Below are positions 23,399 to 33,369 of a stretch of 64,000 nt of DNA, piece by piece (position 1 is the stretch's first letter; each line of letters starts with the position of its first letter). Source of the DNA: Gp6-AA40 sp035647075 (GTDB lineage Bacteria > Acidobacteriota > Vicinamibacteria > Vicinamibacterales > UBA2999); NCBI GenBank assembly GCA_035647075.1, contig DASROF010000124.1:1-64000 (forward strand). Reading direction: 5' to 3'. The notes beneath the pieces were generated by a model. It ran no database searches. It was not told the origin of the DNA and saw only the letters and a list, made by a program, of their open reading frames with translations. The translations under genes and the position numbers were made by a program.

Positions 23399-25396
23399 TC
23401 AGTCGCGCTCGACCACCACCGCGCGATCGTCGAAGCGGACGAGGCGCCGGGGCCGGTCGAAGACGAATCCATGCGGCAGGCCGCCCGCGTCATATACGGG
23501 CCGCACTCCCGGTGGCGCAGAGAGGCCTTGTCGATCGGGAAGCAGGAGCGTCACGATGCGCCAGGGCAGAGCCACGGCGAACCTGTAGATCAACATCGGT
23601 GCCGGGCTCAGGCGTGTGAATTCTGGCGAAATCCATCCTCGGATGGGTGCTGGCGCTCCACATTTGAGCGCTGACTGGGCAGGCGCAGAGGGAAAAGCGG
23701 AAATCCAGAGGCATCGTCCATGCGGAGTGCCGACGCGTGTCCACGGATGAGCTCCCAACGCCACATTCGCTGACGCGAACTGGAAGGTCAGATCGATCTC
23801 GTGGCGGCCGACGCCGCTGAGGTCATCGACGACGATCCAGTAGGCCGGCGCGGGTTGAGCGGCGTCGCCGAGCTTGCCCTGTCCACCGTCGGCGCGCTTG
23901 ATGAAGATGACGCGGCGACGGTGATGTACCGGCTCGGGCAACGATTCATAGCCGTCGTGCTCCGCATCCAGAAAATCCACGTCCGCCGTCGAATGCCATT
24001 CGCGGAGGCGCACGCGCGGTCGTCGGTGCCATCCGAACGACCCGGCGGGTTCGGCCTGGCTGACGCCGTCGACCAGAATCGTGCTGTGGGCGGCGGTGCT
24101 GCGGAAGAAGTCGCGCCATCGCGAGTCGCCATAGCAATGCGTCCCGGGATCGACGATCACCGGCTCGCCAAACACTGAGCACTGGAGACTGAGGAGATCG
24201 GCATGGCCGTGGGCGCCGCTGACCGGGCATCCGATCGCGCCGACGTCGACGATCATCTGGTGAGCGTCACGGTCCCATCCGGTACGCATCACCGCGTACC
24301 CGCCCGACGGAAACGCCCGCGAGGGGGCAGCGTTCGGGGGAGCCGGTCGCACCGCGTCGAACGATCGCATGCCATCGAGGCCCAACAACCAGGCCACATC
24401 GGGTGCCGATCCGTCCGCCGCCCATGCGAAGTCCGGTCGCCCGAACAGCGCGGCGGCGACGGCAAAACGACCGCGCGGGTCGGCCGTCGATCGATGCGTC
24501 AACGGCAGCAGGCTGCCGCCGTCGGAATCGCCAATCGAGGGGACCGTCCCGTCGGGCATCCGGATCGCGAGAACGAACTCCAGCATTCGCTGGACTCGCT
24601 CGCTGACGATCGGCGGTACGTCGATGCCGCTGCGCGCGGCGAGCACAAGGAAATGCAGATAGACATCCGTCACGTAGCGCTGAAAACAGGTGGACTGCTC
24701 GAAGTGGACGCCGTCGGGATGCACCTGACGCGCGCACTCGCTCACCAGCACGTGTGTCGCAAGCTCGCGCCAGCGCTCTGATTCCGGGAAATCAGGAAAC
24801 AAGACGGCCACGTAGAAAAGCGCAAGCGCGTTGACCGTGATCTGCGTCGCCGGTGACGTCGGCTGCCTTGGCGCGACGAGCTCGGATGCATGGCTGCGGA
24901 TGGCATCGGCGATGACACCGAGACGGATGGGCGTCAACGCCTCCGCATCGTGCAGCAGCACAAGGACCCAGCACCAGGAGATCAGCCGGAACCCCGGTTC
25001 GGTCCCTGCAGCCTCGGTGCGACCGGCGCTGCCGAGCCATGACTCCATCATCGACAGACACGCTTCAGCGTGTTGCGGATCCCGGCTGAGAAAGTACGCC
25101 TGGGCACGCCGAACGAGCGATTGATGCCGCTGGGGAGCGATCGACGCCGGATCGGCGGCGTCCTGTGTTGACGCGTGCTGCACGTCGACGTGAAGCGAAG
25201 AGTCGACAATGGCGGCGCAATGTTCGGCGAAGCGTTCCCAGAGCAGCTGCTGCACGCGATCGTCGGACGCCACGTCGAAAAACCAGCTTCGCGCGTCCGG
25301 GAAGATCGGCACGGCCGTGATCAGTGCGTCGGCCGGCGAAAGGGCGGTCGCGATCAGCGGCGGCGTGTCGGCGAGTGAGAGTGGTGGAGTCGACAC
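23399..25396 (-). CDS. Heparinase II/III-like (alginate lyase family) polysaccharide lyase
   Basis: From GTG 25396, which removes an overlap with the upstream amidotransferase, the protein has 665 residues. The helical N-terminal domain (SLVRRAQAYFLSRDPQHAEACL and GFRLISWCWVLVLL) and the C-terminal sandwich (SGAHGHADLLSLQCSVFG, IVDPGTHCYGDSRWRDFFRSTAAHST in part) carry the conserved His, Tyr and Asp of the family. It should cleave a uronate-containing glycan and is a paralogue of 10689-13259. No signal peptide is seen. Within unit A it sits between a GT4 gene and an amidotransferase. The start is uncertain by up to 49 codons. Confidence 0.83.
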   Translation of the reverse strand: MSTPPLSLADTPPLIATALSPADALITAVPIFPDARSWFFDVASDDRVQQLLWERFAEHCAAIVDSSLHVDVQHASTQDAADPASIAPQRHQSLVRRAQAYFLSRDPQHAEACLSMMESWLGSAGRTEAAGTEPGFRLISWCWVLVLLHDAEALTPIRLGVIADAIRSHASELVAPRQPTSPATQITVNALALFYVAVLFPDFPESERWRELATHVLVSECARQVHPDGVHFEQSTCFQRYVTDVYLHFLVLAARSGIDVPPIVSERVQRMLEFVLAIRMPDGTVPSIGDSDGGSLLPLTHRSTADPRGRFAVAAALFGRPDFAWAADGSAPDVAWLLGLDGMRSFDAVRPAPPNAAPSRAFPSGGYAVMRTGWDRDAHQMIVDVGAIGCPVSGAHGHADLLSLQCSVFGEPVIVDPGTHCYGDSRWRDFFRSTAAHSTILVDGVSQAEPAGSFGWHRRPRVRLREWHSTADVDFLDAEHDGYESLPEPVHHRRRVIFIKRADGGQGKLGDAAQPAPAYWIVVDDLSGVGRHEIDLTFQFASANVALGAHPWTRVGTPHGRCLWISAFPSAPAQSALKCGAPAPIRGWISPEFTRLSPAPMLIYRFAVALPWRIVTLLLPDRQGLSAPPGVRPVYDAGGLPHGFVFDRPRRLVRFDDRAVVVERD

Positions 25397-25407
25397 GAGG
25401 TCCAGGG

Positions 25408-27351
25408 TTACGCCGTCTGGGCGGTCGTGATGCGGACGACGGCCGGGGCCGTACGGCGTGCGGGCCGCACGGGTGCCGGCTGTTGTCGCGGTGACGGGTC
25501 CAGGAACCGCTGACACCACAGCTCGAACGACATCATGGTCCACAGCTGCAGGTCGAGATCGCGGCCGCGAGCATTCAGTGTCAGCAGCCGCTCGACCTGC
25601 GCGGGGTTGAACACGCCACGTTCGCGGCAGGCCTGCGAGAGCAGCAGACCGCGGGCGAACTCAGCCAGGTCGCCGCGGAACCAGGTCGCCATCGGCACCG
25701 CAAAGCCATGCTTCTGGCGGTCAATGATGGCGTCGGGCAGGATGCCTCGCATCGCCTGCTTGAACAGGTACTTCGTCGTGCCACCACGCAGCCGGTAGTG
25801 CGCGGGAATTGTCGCGGCGAACTCGGCGAGCCGATGGTCCAGCAGCGGCGGCCGTGCCTCGAGCGAGTGCGCCATCGTCGCGCGATCGACCTTCGTGAGG
25901 ATGTCGAGCGGGAGGTAGGTGTGGAGATCGCGATACTGCACCGCAGCGAGCCAGTCGTCGCCGTAGCGACTCAACTCCTGGCCCGGGTCCGCCAGCACGA
26001 CGTTCCGCTGCATTTGATCGTATGCGTCGAGACGGAAGAGGCGTCGCATCTCGTCTTCGCGAAGCATTGCCGATGCGTCCAGATATCGCCGCGCGCCGGT
26101 CAGCCCGAGATGCCGGAGGAACTGCCGCCCGGTCATCCCGTGCGGCATCAGCCGTCCAACGCCACTGGCCACCGCCCGCAGCGGTGCAGGAATGCGGTCG
26201 CGCCGCCGCTCGCGTTGCTCGACAACGTACTTGTCGTAGCCGGCAAACAGCTCATCGCCACCGTCACCGGACAGCACCACTTTCACGTGGGCCGACGCCA
26301 GCTTCGACACCATATAGGTGGGAATCGCCGACGTATCACCAAACGGTTCGTCCAGATACCACGTCAGGTCCTCGACGATCTGGACGACGTCCGGATTCAA
26401 CACGACGTCGTGATGGTCGGTGTTGAACTGTGCCGCCACCTGACGCGCATGCGGCAGCTCGTCGAACGCGGACTCGGCGAAGCCGATTGAAAATGTCTTG
26501 AGCCGACCCGCCGCGGGCCTGGACATCAGTGCCACCACGGCGCTCGAGTCGATGCCTCCGCTCAGGAACGCGCCGACTGGAACATCGCTGATCTGATGCA
26601 GCGCGACCGATTCCGTGAGCAGATGTCGAAGCTGTTCGACCAGTTCCCCTTCGCTCGCGCGCTCGTTGGGCGTGAACTGGATGTCCCAGTACTTCTCGAT
26701 CCGCAACCGCGGGGAGGTGCGTGACGCGACGGCCGTCCGCGCCGGTTCGAGCTTCGCCACACCATCGACGATGCTTCGGCTCGACGGGGTCGAGAGGGAC
26801 GTGAAGAGATGATGAGCCGCGCCCCAGTCGACCGCGCGTGGAACACGCGACAGCTGGAGGATCGGCTTCAGCTCGGACGCGAACACGATCTCGTTGCCGC
26901 GATCGGCGTAATACAGCGGCTTGATGCCCAGACGATCGCGGGCCAACAGCAACTGACGCGTGCGTTCATCCCAGATCGCGAACGCGAACATGCCGCGGAG
27001 CCGCTCGACGCAGCGCGGGCCGTGCTCCTCGTACAGGTGAACGATGGTCTCGGTGTCGCTGTCGGTCTTGAAGAGGTGTCCGCGCTGCTCGAGGTCGCGG
27101 CGCAGCTCGCGGTAGTTGTAGATCTCGCCATTGAAGACGATCCACACCGAGCCGTCCTCGTTGGAGATCGGCTGACGGCCGCCTTCGAGATCGATGATGC
27201 TCAGGCGGCGCATGCCAAGGGCCACGCCGTCCCCCAGGTAGACACCCTCATCGTCGGGTCCGCGGTGCACGATGGCCGAGCACATATCCCGGATTTCGTG
27301 CTCAGGTACCGGCGCGCCGTCCCACCGAACGATGCCCGCGATGCCGCACAT
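25408..27351 (-). CDS. Asparagine synthase-like amidotransferase, second copy
   Basis: A 647-residue protein. The frame is open far upstream, but the start must be the ATG at 27351 because Cys2 (MCGIAGIVRW) is the catalytic nucleophile of the glutaminase domain. HRGPDDEG, YNGEIYNYREL and the synthase pyrophosphate loop FLSGGIDSSAVVALM are intact. The upstream flippase gene stops only 3 bases before it. Like the copy at 7891-9888, it probably transfers amide nitrogen to an intermediate of the exopolysaccharide. Having two such enzymes implies two amidation targets or a divided task. Confidence 0.9.
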   Translation of the reverse strand: MCGIAGIVRWDGAPVPEHEIRDMCSAIVHRGPDDEGVYLGDGVALGMRRLSIIDLEGGRQPISNEDGSVWIVFNGEIYNYRELRRDLEQRGHLFKTDSDTETIVHLYEEHGPRCVERLRGMFAFAIWDERTRQLLLARDRLGIKPLYYADRGNEIVFASELKPILQLSRVPRAVDWGAAHHLFTSLSTPSSRSIVDGVAKLEPARTAVASRTSPRLRIEKYWDIQFTPNERASEGELVEQLRHLLTESVALHQISDVPVGAFLSGGIDSSAVVALMSRPAAGRLKTFSIGFAESAFDELPHARQVAAQFNTDHHDVVLNPDVVQIVEDLTWYLDEPFGDTSAIPTYMVSKLASAHVKVVLSGDGGDELFAGYDKYVVEQRERRRDRIPAPLRAVASGVGRLMPHGMTGRQFLRHLGLTGARRYLDASAMLREDEMRRLFRLDAYDQMQRNVVLADPGQELSRYGDDWLAAVQYRDLHTYLPLDILTKVDRATMAHSLEARPPLLDHRLAEFAATIPAHYRLRGGTTKYLFKQAMRGILPDAIIDRQKHGFAVPMATWFRGDLAEFARGLLLSQACRERGVFNPAQVERLLTLNARGRDLDLQLWTMMSFELWCQRFLDPSPRQQPAPVRPARRTAPAVVRITTAQTA

Positions 27352-27353
27352 GG

Positions 27354-28871
27354 TCAGGGTTCTCCCTCGGTGGCAAGGCGTCCCGCGAGCGGGCGGCCGA
27401 CCAGCGGCAATCGACGAAGCCGGTCGACAACGGGGACCCGGATGGCGGCCGGTTCCGCGATTCCGGGCGCATAGCTCAGGGCCAGATACGTTGCGGCGTA
27501 CACCGTCGCTCCAACGGCGAACGCCGCGGGAGGCACGCCAGCGAGCGTTGTGGCAACGACCCACGCGGGCAGTGCGGATACCACCGCACGAGCGGTCATG
27601 CGCCCGAGCGCACGCCACGGCAGCACGTGTCTGACCTTGACCTGCAGGAGCGATGCAATCCGCACCACCGCCAGGCCTTTTGCCGCCACCGTCGCCAGCA
27701 GCGTGATCAGCACGGCTCCGATGAGGCCAAAGGTGCCGAGGAACCACCCGATGAGTGCCACGACAAGGCCGAGCCTGACGAGGTTCATGACCAGCAGGAA
27801 GGTCGTCCGTGCATACGCGCGAAGCATGGCGTCCACCGCGATGGCGGCCGGAATGACGGTCAGCGCCCAGATGCTGAAGATCGGAACGGCCGCCTGCAGC
27901 TTCGTCGTGAACAACGTGACGATGAATGGCTGCGACAACACGGACAGACCGATGCCGAGGGGCAGCAGCAGGAAGGCGAGCCGCGAAACGGTTTCGTGGA
28001 ACAGGGACAGCGCGAGATGGCGATCGGCTGTGTTCTCCGCCATCTTCACCATCATCACACTCGTCGTCGACGTCATGATCAGGTCGACGAGCGGAATCGT
28101 CATGCAGGCCATCGAGTAGATGGCAAACGTCTCGCGGTCGAAGCGACCGCCGACGACGTACTGGTGATAGGTGACGAGGATGACCTCGAGACTGACCGCC
28201 AGCGCGAAGGGCAACGAATAGGCGAACTGACGGCGCCAGAGCGTGACGTCCGGCGTCAGTGTGCCGAAGCCTCGGCGCAGCACGACGAGCATCATGAGCA
28301 GGCGTACGGCGGCGAACCCCACAGCCCCGATGAACACCGCCTGCAGACTCACGAAGAGCAACGCCGGCACCACGAAGAACGCCGTGCGCGTGACGTCCGA
28401 CAGCGCGTAGGTGAGCGCCGCATTCAGGTGCTGCTTCCGCGACACCATCAGGATCTCGAACACCGTCGTCACGAGCATGAGCGTGAGGAACATGCCAAGC
28501 AGGAGCAGATAACGCGGCAGGTCCGGATTGCCAAAGTGCTCGGCAATGCGGGTGCGTGCGACCCAGAGCAGGCCCAGACAAAAGAGCCCGGACAGCGTCA
28601 GCGTCAGCGCGGCGTTGGCGCCGTACCGGCCGGCCTGGTGCGGTGCTCTTGGGACAAAGTAGTAGAGGCTCTCTGCCATTCCTAACTGAGCGAGCCCGAA
28701 GCAGGTCGCGTACAACAGGAAGAACGTGCGGTACGTGCCGAGCTCCTCGAGGGTCAGCAGCCGTGCGAGCAGTGGACCGATCGCGAAGGTCGCCACCATT
28801 CCCGCCGTGCGGCCGACGACCAGCAGGAATGCCGGCCCGGTGATGTGGTCCTGCGCCGTTGTCGGCTTCAT
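27354..28871 (-). CDS. Wzx-type polysaccharide flippase (MATE/MVF superfamily)
   Basis: A 505-residue integral membrane protein with about 12-14 TM segments. The start at 28871 is set by an ATGA overlap with the deacetylase. Typical features are the N-terminal GRTAGMVATFAIGPLLARLL, the YRTFFLLYATCFGLAQLGMAES segment and repeated pairs of hydrophobic helices. It would move lipid-linked repeat units of the polysaccharide across the inner membrane for polymerisation by the Wzy-like protein at 34526. Confidence 0.87.
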   Translation of the reverse strand: MKPTTAQDHITGPAFLLVVGRTAGMVATFAIGPLLARLLTLEELGTYRTFFLLYATCFGLAQLGMAESLYYFVPRAPHQAGRYGANAALTLTLSGLFCLGLLWVARTRIAEHFGNPDLPRYLLLLGMFLTLMLVTTVFEILMVSRKQHLNAALTYALSDVTRTAFFVVPALLFVSLQAVFIGAVGFAAVRLLMMLVVLRRGFGTLTPDVTLWRRQFAYSLPFALAVSLEVILVTYHQYVVGGRFDRETFAIYSMACMTIPLVDLIMTSTTSVMMVKMAENTADRHLALSLFHETVSRLAFLLLPLGIGLSVLSQPFIVTLFTTKLQAAVPIFSIWALTVIPAAIAVDAMLRAYARTTFLLVMNLVRLGLVVALIGWFLGTFGLIGAVLITLLATVAAKGLAVVRIASLLQVKVRHVLPWRALGRMTARAVVSALPAWVVATTLAGVPPAAFAVGATVYAATYLALSYAPGIAEPAAIRVPVVDRLRRLPLVGRPLAGRLATEGEP

Positions 28872-29968
28872 ACGGAGTGCACCCGTCCGCAGGACCTGGC
28901 CGGTGGCCACAGGTCGTGGACCTGGCAGCGAAGAATGGCGGGTGAAAACTGTCCGTCGCCGTTGACCGACGACCCCTCCCACAGGAGCAGCCGCTCGATG
29001 GTCAACGTCGGATGCCGCGGGTCCTGATGTGGGCACGCGGTGTAGCCAAACCGGTAGCCGGTCCGTTCGAGCGCTTCAACGTCGCGCGGAGTGAACTGGC
29101 CTCCCGGATAGGCAAAATGCACGACCGGCGTGCCGATGTGCGCTTCGATCGTGCGCTTCGATTCCTCGAGTTCCTGGACGACCGTCTCTTCCGATTCCGC
29201 CGGCAGCGAGATGTGACGACGTGTGTGCGAACCGATGGTGATGCCGGCCCGATGCATCTGTTCGATCATCGGCCACGTCAGCGACAGAGCGACGTTCTTG
29301 AAGCCATTGCCAGTGCTGCTTTCGAGAGCCCAGATGACACGGCGTACGTTCGCCACCGACAGATCCGGCAGCAATGCCGAGACGGTCATCATCGGCGAGC
29401 TGGTCGCAGCGCGATGACGAAGCAGGTGCTCGGCCGGCAGGTCGAGCCCACGCAGGAGCGTCGACAGCTCATGCCGGGGGTCGCTCCATGCGCTGAAGGC
29501 CTTCCTCACCAGCTGGAACAGCTTGTCGTGAGTCTGCCAGGCCGGCTTGCCGACGAGGCCGGTGACCACGAACACGGCGGCGGGAATGCCTTTGCGCTGA
29601 AGGATCGGAAACGCCAGCTCGTAGTTGTCCCGATAGCCGTCGTCGAAGGTCACCGCCGCCACGCGCTCGGTGAACGGCTCACCGCTGGTGAGGTGCGCAC
29701 CGATTTCATCGAGTGTGACGAAGCGGAAGTGCCGGCCGACGAGGTCGAGATGCCGCTCGAACATCTCCGCGCTCGTCAGCATGCTCGGCATCTCATCCTT
29801 CGCCTTCGCGGCGAAATCCTCGACGATCCGGTGATAACCGAGGATCAGCGGACGCTCAGGTCCGCGCGCCAGCGCCTCGGTGAGGCCGAGCTCGTGCGTG
29901 CGCGAGATCGTCGTGGCCAGCGCGCTCTTGACGTGCGTTCGCCACCGGTTCCTGCGTTCAGGTGACAC
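28868..29968 (-). CDS. Polysaccharide deacetylase family protein, second copy
   Basis: A 366-residue protein from GTG 29968, overlapping the end of the acyltransferase gene by 11 bases; the longer open frame upstream reads through that gene and is rejected. NodB motifs are clear: LGYHRIV, VTFDDGYRDNYELAF, GSHTRRHISL and HFAYPGGQFTPRD. The last resembles the exosortase-locus deacetylase group. It probably removes acetyl groups from amino-sugar residues of the polymer. No classical signal peptide is seen. Confidence 0.87.
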   Translation of the reverse strand: MSPERRNRWRTHVKSALATTISRTHELGLTEALARGPERPLILGYHRIVEDFAAKAKDEMPSMLTSAEMFERHLDLVGRHFRFVTLDEIGAHLTSGEPFTERVAAVTFDDGYRDNYELAFPILQRKGIPAAVFVVTGLVGKPAWQTHDKLFQLVRKAFSAWSDPRHELSTLLRGLDLPAEHLLRHRAATSSPMMTVSALLPDLSVANVRRVIWALESSTGNGFKNVALSLTWPMIEQMHRAGITIGSHTRRHISLPAESEETVVQELEESKRTIEAHIGTPVVHFAYPGGQFTPRDVEALERTGYRFGYTACPHQDPRHPTLTIERLLLWEGSSVNGDGQFSPAILRCQVHDLWPPARSCGRVHSV

Positions 29969-31088
29969 GAGCGGCTCCTGGGGACCCGAGCGACAGCACA
30001 CGCCGCGCAAGCTGCGCGACACCACGGCGCGCGTCGGCGGCATGCCGGTGCATGGCTTCGCCGAGCCGGAGAGGAAACATCTCGATCCGCTGAAGGCCAC
30101 GCGTCTCTCGTGCCCACAGCGCCTTGTAGGCCTCGGTGCCCCAGAGCATGTCGAATTCAAGGGCACCGTCAGCGATTGCCGCCTGAACGGTGAGCGCCAT
30201 CAGGACGAGGCCGATGCTGTGTGAGGAGTAACGGTCGTCGTAGCCGTGCTGATAGAAGTAGAAGCGACCGCCGTAGTTGAATCCGTACATGACCGCGGCG
30301 ACCGTGTCGTCGAGTCGCAGGGCATACATGTTCAACCAGCCGCACGTGAGCGCACGACTCGTGGCCGCGTCGTGGAAGCTCCGGATCGACGATGAGGTGA
30401 ACGCCGTGGACCCGCCGCGCTCCCGGTATCGGCTCGCGTGAAATGTCGCGAGCAGACGCAGCATCTCCTGCCGCTCGTCGTCGTCAACGATCCGCGTGAA
30501 GCTGACCTGGAACTGTCGCTCCAGTGCTCGAAGACGACGGCGGACGTTCGCACGATGCGACGAGCCAAGGCTGCCGAGAAACGAGTCAAACGTGTGTCCG
30601 CTCAGCGTCACAATCGGGCAGACCCCGTCGTCGCTGGAGGTCGTCGTCCACCCGATGTCGGTCAGCCGCCGGGCGAGCTGCATGGCAAGTGAACCCGGAG
30701 GCAGGTGGGTGAGGCGGACGGTCAGCCGCTGTTCCGCCATGAAGCGAGCGACTGCGTCGACGGCGTCAGGTTCGTGGCCACGGCGAACGATCAGGTCGAG
30801 ATAGTCGGACCCCGCTTCTCCGGTGCCCAGGAACTCGAGCCGCGAGAACCAATACAGCGGGGACGCCACGAGATGCAGCGGCGCGATCGCCATGATCGTG
30901 TCGCCCCGGTGCACGACAATCAGGCGCAGGTGCTGGGCGACGCCGAACTGCGTCCACCACGCGTACAGCCATTCCCAGGTGAGGAACGGGTTGTCGCTGC
31001 GGCTCGATCGCAGCAGATCATTCCACCGGTCGCGAAGCGCCAGGAACTCCGAGGCGTCGTCAATGAGACGAACGGTCATCCCGTCCAT
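29958..31088 (-). CDS. GNAT/FemAB-like acyltransferase
   Basis: A 376-residue protein with the double-GNAT layout of the FemAB/CelD-like acyltransferases: NPFLTWEWLYAWWTQFG near residue 35, SSHRANVRRRLRALERQF in the middle and YFYQHGYDDRYSSHSIGLVLM near residue 285. Members acylate or aminoacylate envelope sugars and are frequent in exosortase-type polysaccharide loci. Its ATG overlaps the aminotransferase stop by one base (TAATG). A paralogue lies two genes upstream (32242-33369). The acyl donor is unknown. Confidence 0.82.
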   Translation of the reverse strand: MDGMTVRLIDDASEFLALRDRWNDLLRSSRSDNPFLTWEWLYAWWTQFGVAQHLRLIVVHRGDTIMAIAPLHLVASPLYWFSRLEFLGTGEAGSDYLDLIVRRGHEPDAVDAVARFMAEQRLTVRLTHLPPGSLAMQLARRLTDIGWTTTSSDDGVCPIVTLSGHTFDSFLGSLGSSHRANVRRRLRALERQFQVSFTRIVDDDERQEMLRLLATFHASRYRERGGSTAFTSSSIRSFHDAATSRALTCGWLNMYALRLDDTVAAVMYGFNYGGRFYFYQHGYDDRYSSHSIGLVLMALTVQAAIADGALEFDMLWGTEAYKALWARETRGLQRIEMFPLRLGEAMHRHAADARRGVAQLARRVLSLGSPGAARVT

Positions 31089-32254
31089 TACGCCGCCCTC
31101 CAGAGACCGAGGCCGTTGACGTTCCGGGCGATGTGATCGATGTGTCGCGGTGTCAGATCCTGATGAATCGGCAGTTCGAGAACGTGTTGACGGAGGAATT
31201 GCGCGTCGGGACCCATTTCCTGTCCGCCAGGCTCAGAGCTGTCGTTCCAGAACTCGAGGGCATCAACACCGCACGAGCGCAGCCGCTCCGCCGTCGCCTG
31301 CTTGTCCGGTACGACGATCGGAAAAAAGAGTGGGCAGGCGCCGTCCGGAACCGTCGGGAAGACGCGAGAGACGCTCTGATCCAGCAGGCCGTCGAGTCGA
31401 CGGTAGTTGTCGACACGGCGTTGGCGGATGGCCTCGTAGTCGAATCCTGCGAGCAGCCGTGCGGACAACCGCGACATTGCCAGATCGACTTCATCGAGAT
31501 TGAAGCCGATGTCGCCGACGTTGGCGCGGTGAACGGCAAGCGCGCCGGCGGCACGGCCCATCCCGCGTTTCACTACCTGAAGAGCGGCGCCGAGACCGTT
31601 CGCCTGGCCGCGGATCCGCTGCACCACCAGTTCGGCGGCGCGCCCCATCACGGACGCTGACCCCGCGTCGCGAAGCTTCAGGCGTTCCAACGCCTCGAGG
31701 CGCGGTCCGTTCTGAATCAGGAGCGCGCCATTTGGCAGCGGCAGTGTTTTATACAGGCAGAAGATCGACCAGTCGCCGAAGCTGCCGAGCGGGCGTCCGT
31801 TGCTTTCGCTCAGCAGTGAGAGCGCGCAATCTTCGACGAGCAGCATGCCGCGCCGCCTGCACAGCTCCACGAGCTCCGGCATCGGTTGCGGCCAGCCGGC
31901 GTAATGAATCACGTACAACAGATCCGGGTTGTAGGCGCGGCAGTACCCCTCGACTTCGTCGGGATCGAGCGTCATGTCGCGCGGCACCGGGTAGTAGTGC
32001 AGCCCGGCGCCCGCCGCACGCATGGCGAGGATTTCATTGCCGCTGTTGTAGTCCGGCGCAAGCACGGTCAGTCCCGGATTCGTTGCGAGCAGCGCGCGAA
32101 AGAGGTGATAGATGGCGTTGCGTGCGCGGTAGAACGGCAGGCGGTGCGCCACGTTGAACGGGAAGCAGTCGATGTCCGTCGCGGTGGTGCGAACAAGGTC
32201 CATCGCCGACAGTCCCTGATACGTGGGAACGAAGGTTCCGATTACGCTCGCCAT
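31088..32254 (-). CDS. DegT/DnrJ/EryC1/StrS family sugar aminotransferase
   Basis: A 388-residue PLP enzyme from ATG 32254, which shares 13 bases with the end of the upstream acyltransferase gene. The aspartate that binds the PLP ring is in LLVEDCALSLLSE (near residue 142). The internal aldimine lysine is probably Lys169 in FCLYKTLPLPNG. Family members transaminate keto-sugar nucleotides. Placed between two acyltransferases, it may form an amino sugar that they acylate. Confidence 0.87.
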   Translation of the reverse strand: MASVIGTFVPTYQGLSAMDLVRTTATDIDCFPFNVAHRLPFYRARNAIYHLFRALLATNPGLTVLAPDYNSGNEILAMRAAGAGLHYYPVPRDMTLDPDEVEGYCRAYNPDLLYVIHYAGWPQPMPELVELCRRRGMLLVEDCALSLLSESNGRPLGSFGDWSIFCLYKTLPLPNGALLIQNGPRLEALERLKLRDAGSASVMGRAAELVVQRIRGQANGLGAALQVVKRGMGRAAGALAVHRANVGDIGFNLDEVDLAMSRLSARLLAGFDYEAIRQRRVDNYRRLDGLLDQSVSRVFPTVPDGACPLFFPIVVPDKQATAERLRSCGVDALEFWNDSSEPGGQEMGPDAQFLRQHVLELPIHQDLTPRHIDHIARNVNGLGLWRAA

Positions 32255-33369
32255 CGCTTCAACTCCGGTAGCACCTGGAACTTCAGAGAATGCAAAAGCC
32301 GGGCTCGCATGGTGTCGGCAAAGACATAGATCCAGTCGTGGGTTCGGCTGGTGTCGGTCCATTCGAGCTTCCAGGGTTCCGCATTGCCGAGGAAGTCGAT
32401 CTCACGCAAACCCCCGGCGTAGCCATGTTGAATGGCGAGATACGTCAGGAGCTTGAAGGGTGCGCACGCGGCATACGCAGGGTCGTAGCCGGTCTTGAGC
32501 AGGAACAGCGTGTCGTCACAACACGCTCCGTACGACGCGGCAATCCGGCGATCCCCAACCGTCAGGAACATCAGACGCAGCCACCCGCGCGCCGCAGCGC
32601 GTTCAGCGAGCGAAAGATAGAACTGCTGCACGGCTGGCGTGGATGAAATCGAGGTCCGTGCCTCTGCCTTCCATCCGGACGCTTCGAGACGGAGCGCGTC
32701 TTCGCACGCACCTGCGTCACCGGCGTGGACGACTTCCAGGCGCGGCTCGCCCAACTTCGCCAGCCGCGAAAGGCGGTTTCGCAGATTCGATCGGAACTTC
32801 GCGGAGCGCGACGCCCAGTAGGTGTCCCATGTACCGGAGAGCGTGAGAAACGGCGAGACGTCTCCGCGCCAGGAACCCGTCAGGCACTGCTCGCGTTGAG
32901 CAAGCGACGTGACTGCCGCGGCCGTGGGCGAGTCGTTCGGGAGGCGGCTCAATTGCAGCAGATCCCAGTGGTCCGGTGACGTCCGCAGCGCGTTCCAGAG
33001 TGCGGAGTACGTTTCGGAAGGCGAGCGCACGATGATCCAGTCGGCTTTCGGCGTGTGATCGTTGTGCAGCAGATCCAGCTTGCGCACGGACAGGCCGTAC
33101 ATGTGGACCTGTTCGGCCATCATCGGTGCGATCCCGACGATGCCGTCACGGTCGCGCGCGACCACGACATGCAGCCGCCGGCTCCCGCCGAAGCACTGCC
33201 ACCATGTCCGGAACCACTCATGCAGCAGGAATGGATGCGAGACGTGCCCGCGGACGACGGCATCGTTCCACTCGGGCTCCAGCGCCGCGAACGTCTGGTA
33301 CTCCGTCACGACCTGTGTCGTGACCGCACCAGCGTCGTGCCGAACAATGTCCGCCGCTACACTAAGCAT
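32242..33369 (-). CDS. GNAT/FemAB-like acyltransferase, second copy
   Basis: A 375-residue paralogue of 29958-31088, with HPFLLHEWFRTWWQCFGG near residue 45, RSAKFRSNLRNRLSRLAKLG in the middle and FLLKTGYDPAYAACAPFKLL near residue 290. It is predicted to acylate a sugar of the polysaccharide or a lipid-linked intermediate. The ATG overlaps the end of the upstream glycosyltransferase gene by 13 bases. Two divergent copies around one aminotransferase suggest two acylation steps. Confidence 0.82.
   Translation of the reverse strand: MLSVAADIVRHDAGAVTTQVVTEYQTFAALEPEWNDAVVRGHVSHPFLLHEWFRTWWQCFGGSRRLHVVVARDRDGIVGIAPMMAEQVHMYGLSVRKLDLLHNDHTPKADWIIVRSPSETYSALWNALRTSPDHWDLLQLSRLPNDSPTAAAVTSLAQREQCLTGSWRGDVSPFLTLSGTWDTYWASRSAKFRSNLRNRLSRLAKLGEPRLEVVHAGDAGACEDALRLEASGWKAEARTSISSTPAVQQFYLSLAERAAARGWLRLMFLTVGDRRIAASYGACCDDTLFLLKTGYDPAYAACAPFKLLTYLAIQHGYAGGLREIDFLGNAEPWKLEWTDTSRTHDWIYVFADTMRARLLHSLKFQVLPELKRWRA

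Noticed and set aside
27352..28581. Long N-terminal extension of the second amidotransferase
   Set aside because: Catalytic Cys2 fixes the start at 27351; the extension is a shadow of the flippase gene.
27627..28685. 352-codon open frame on the plus strand
   Set aside because: Antisense to the flippase; its His/Gln/Glu-rich composition is the mirror of hydrophobic TM codons.
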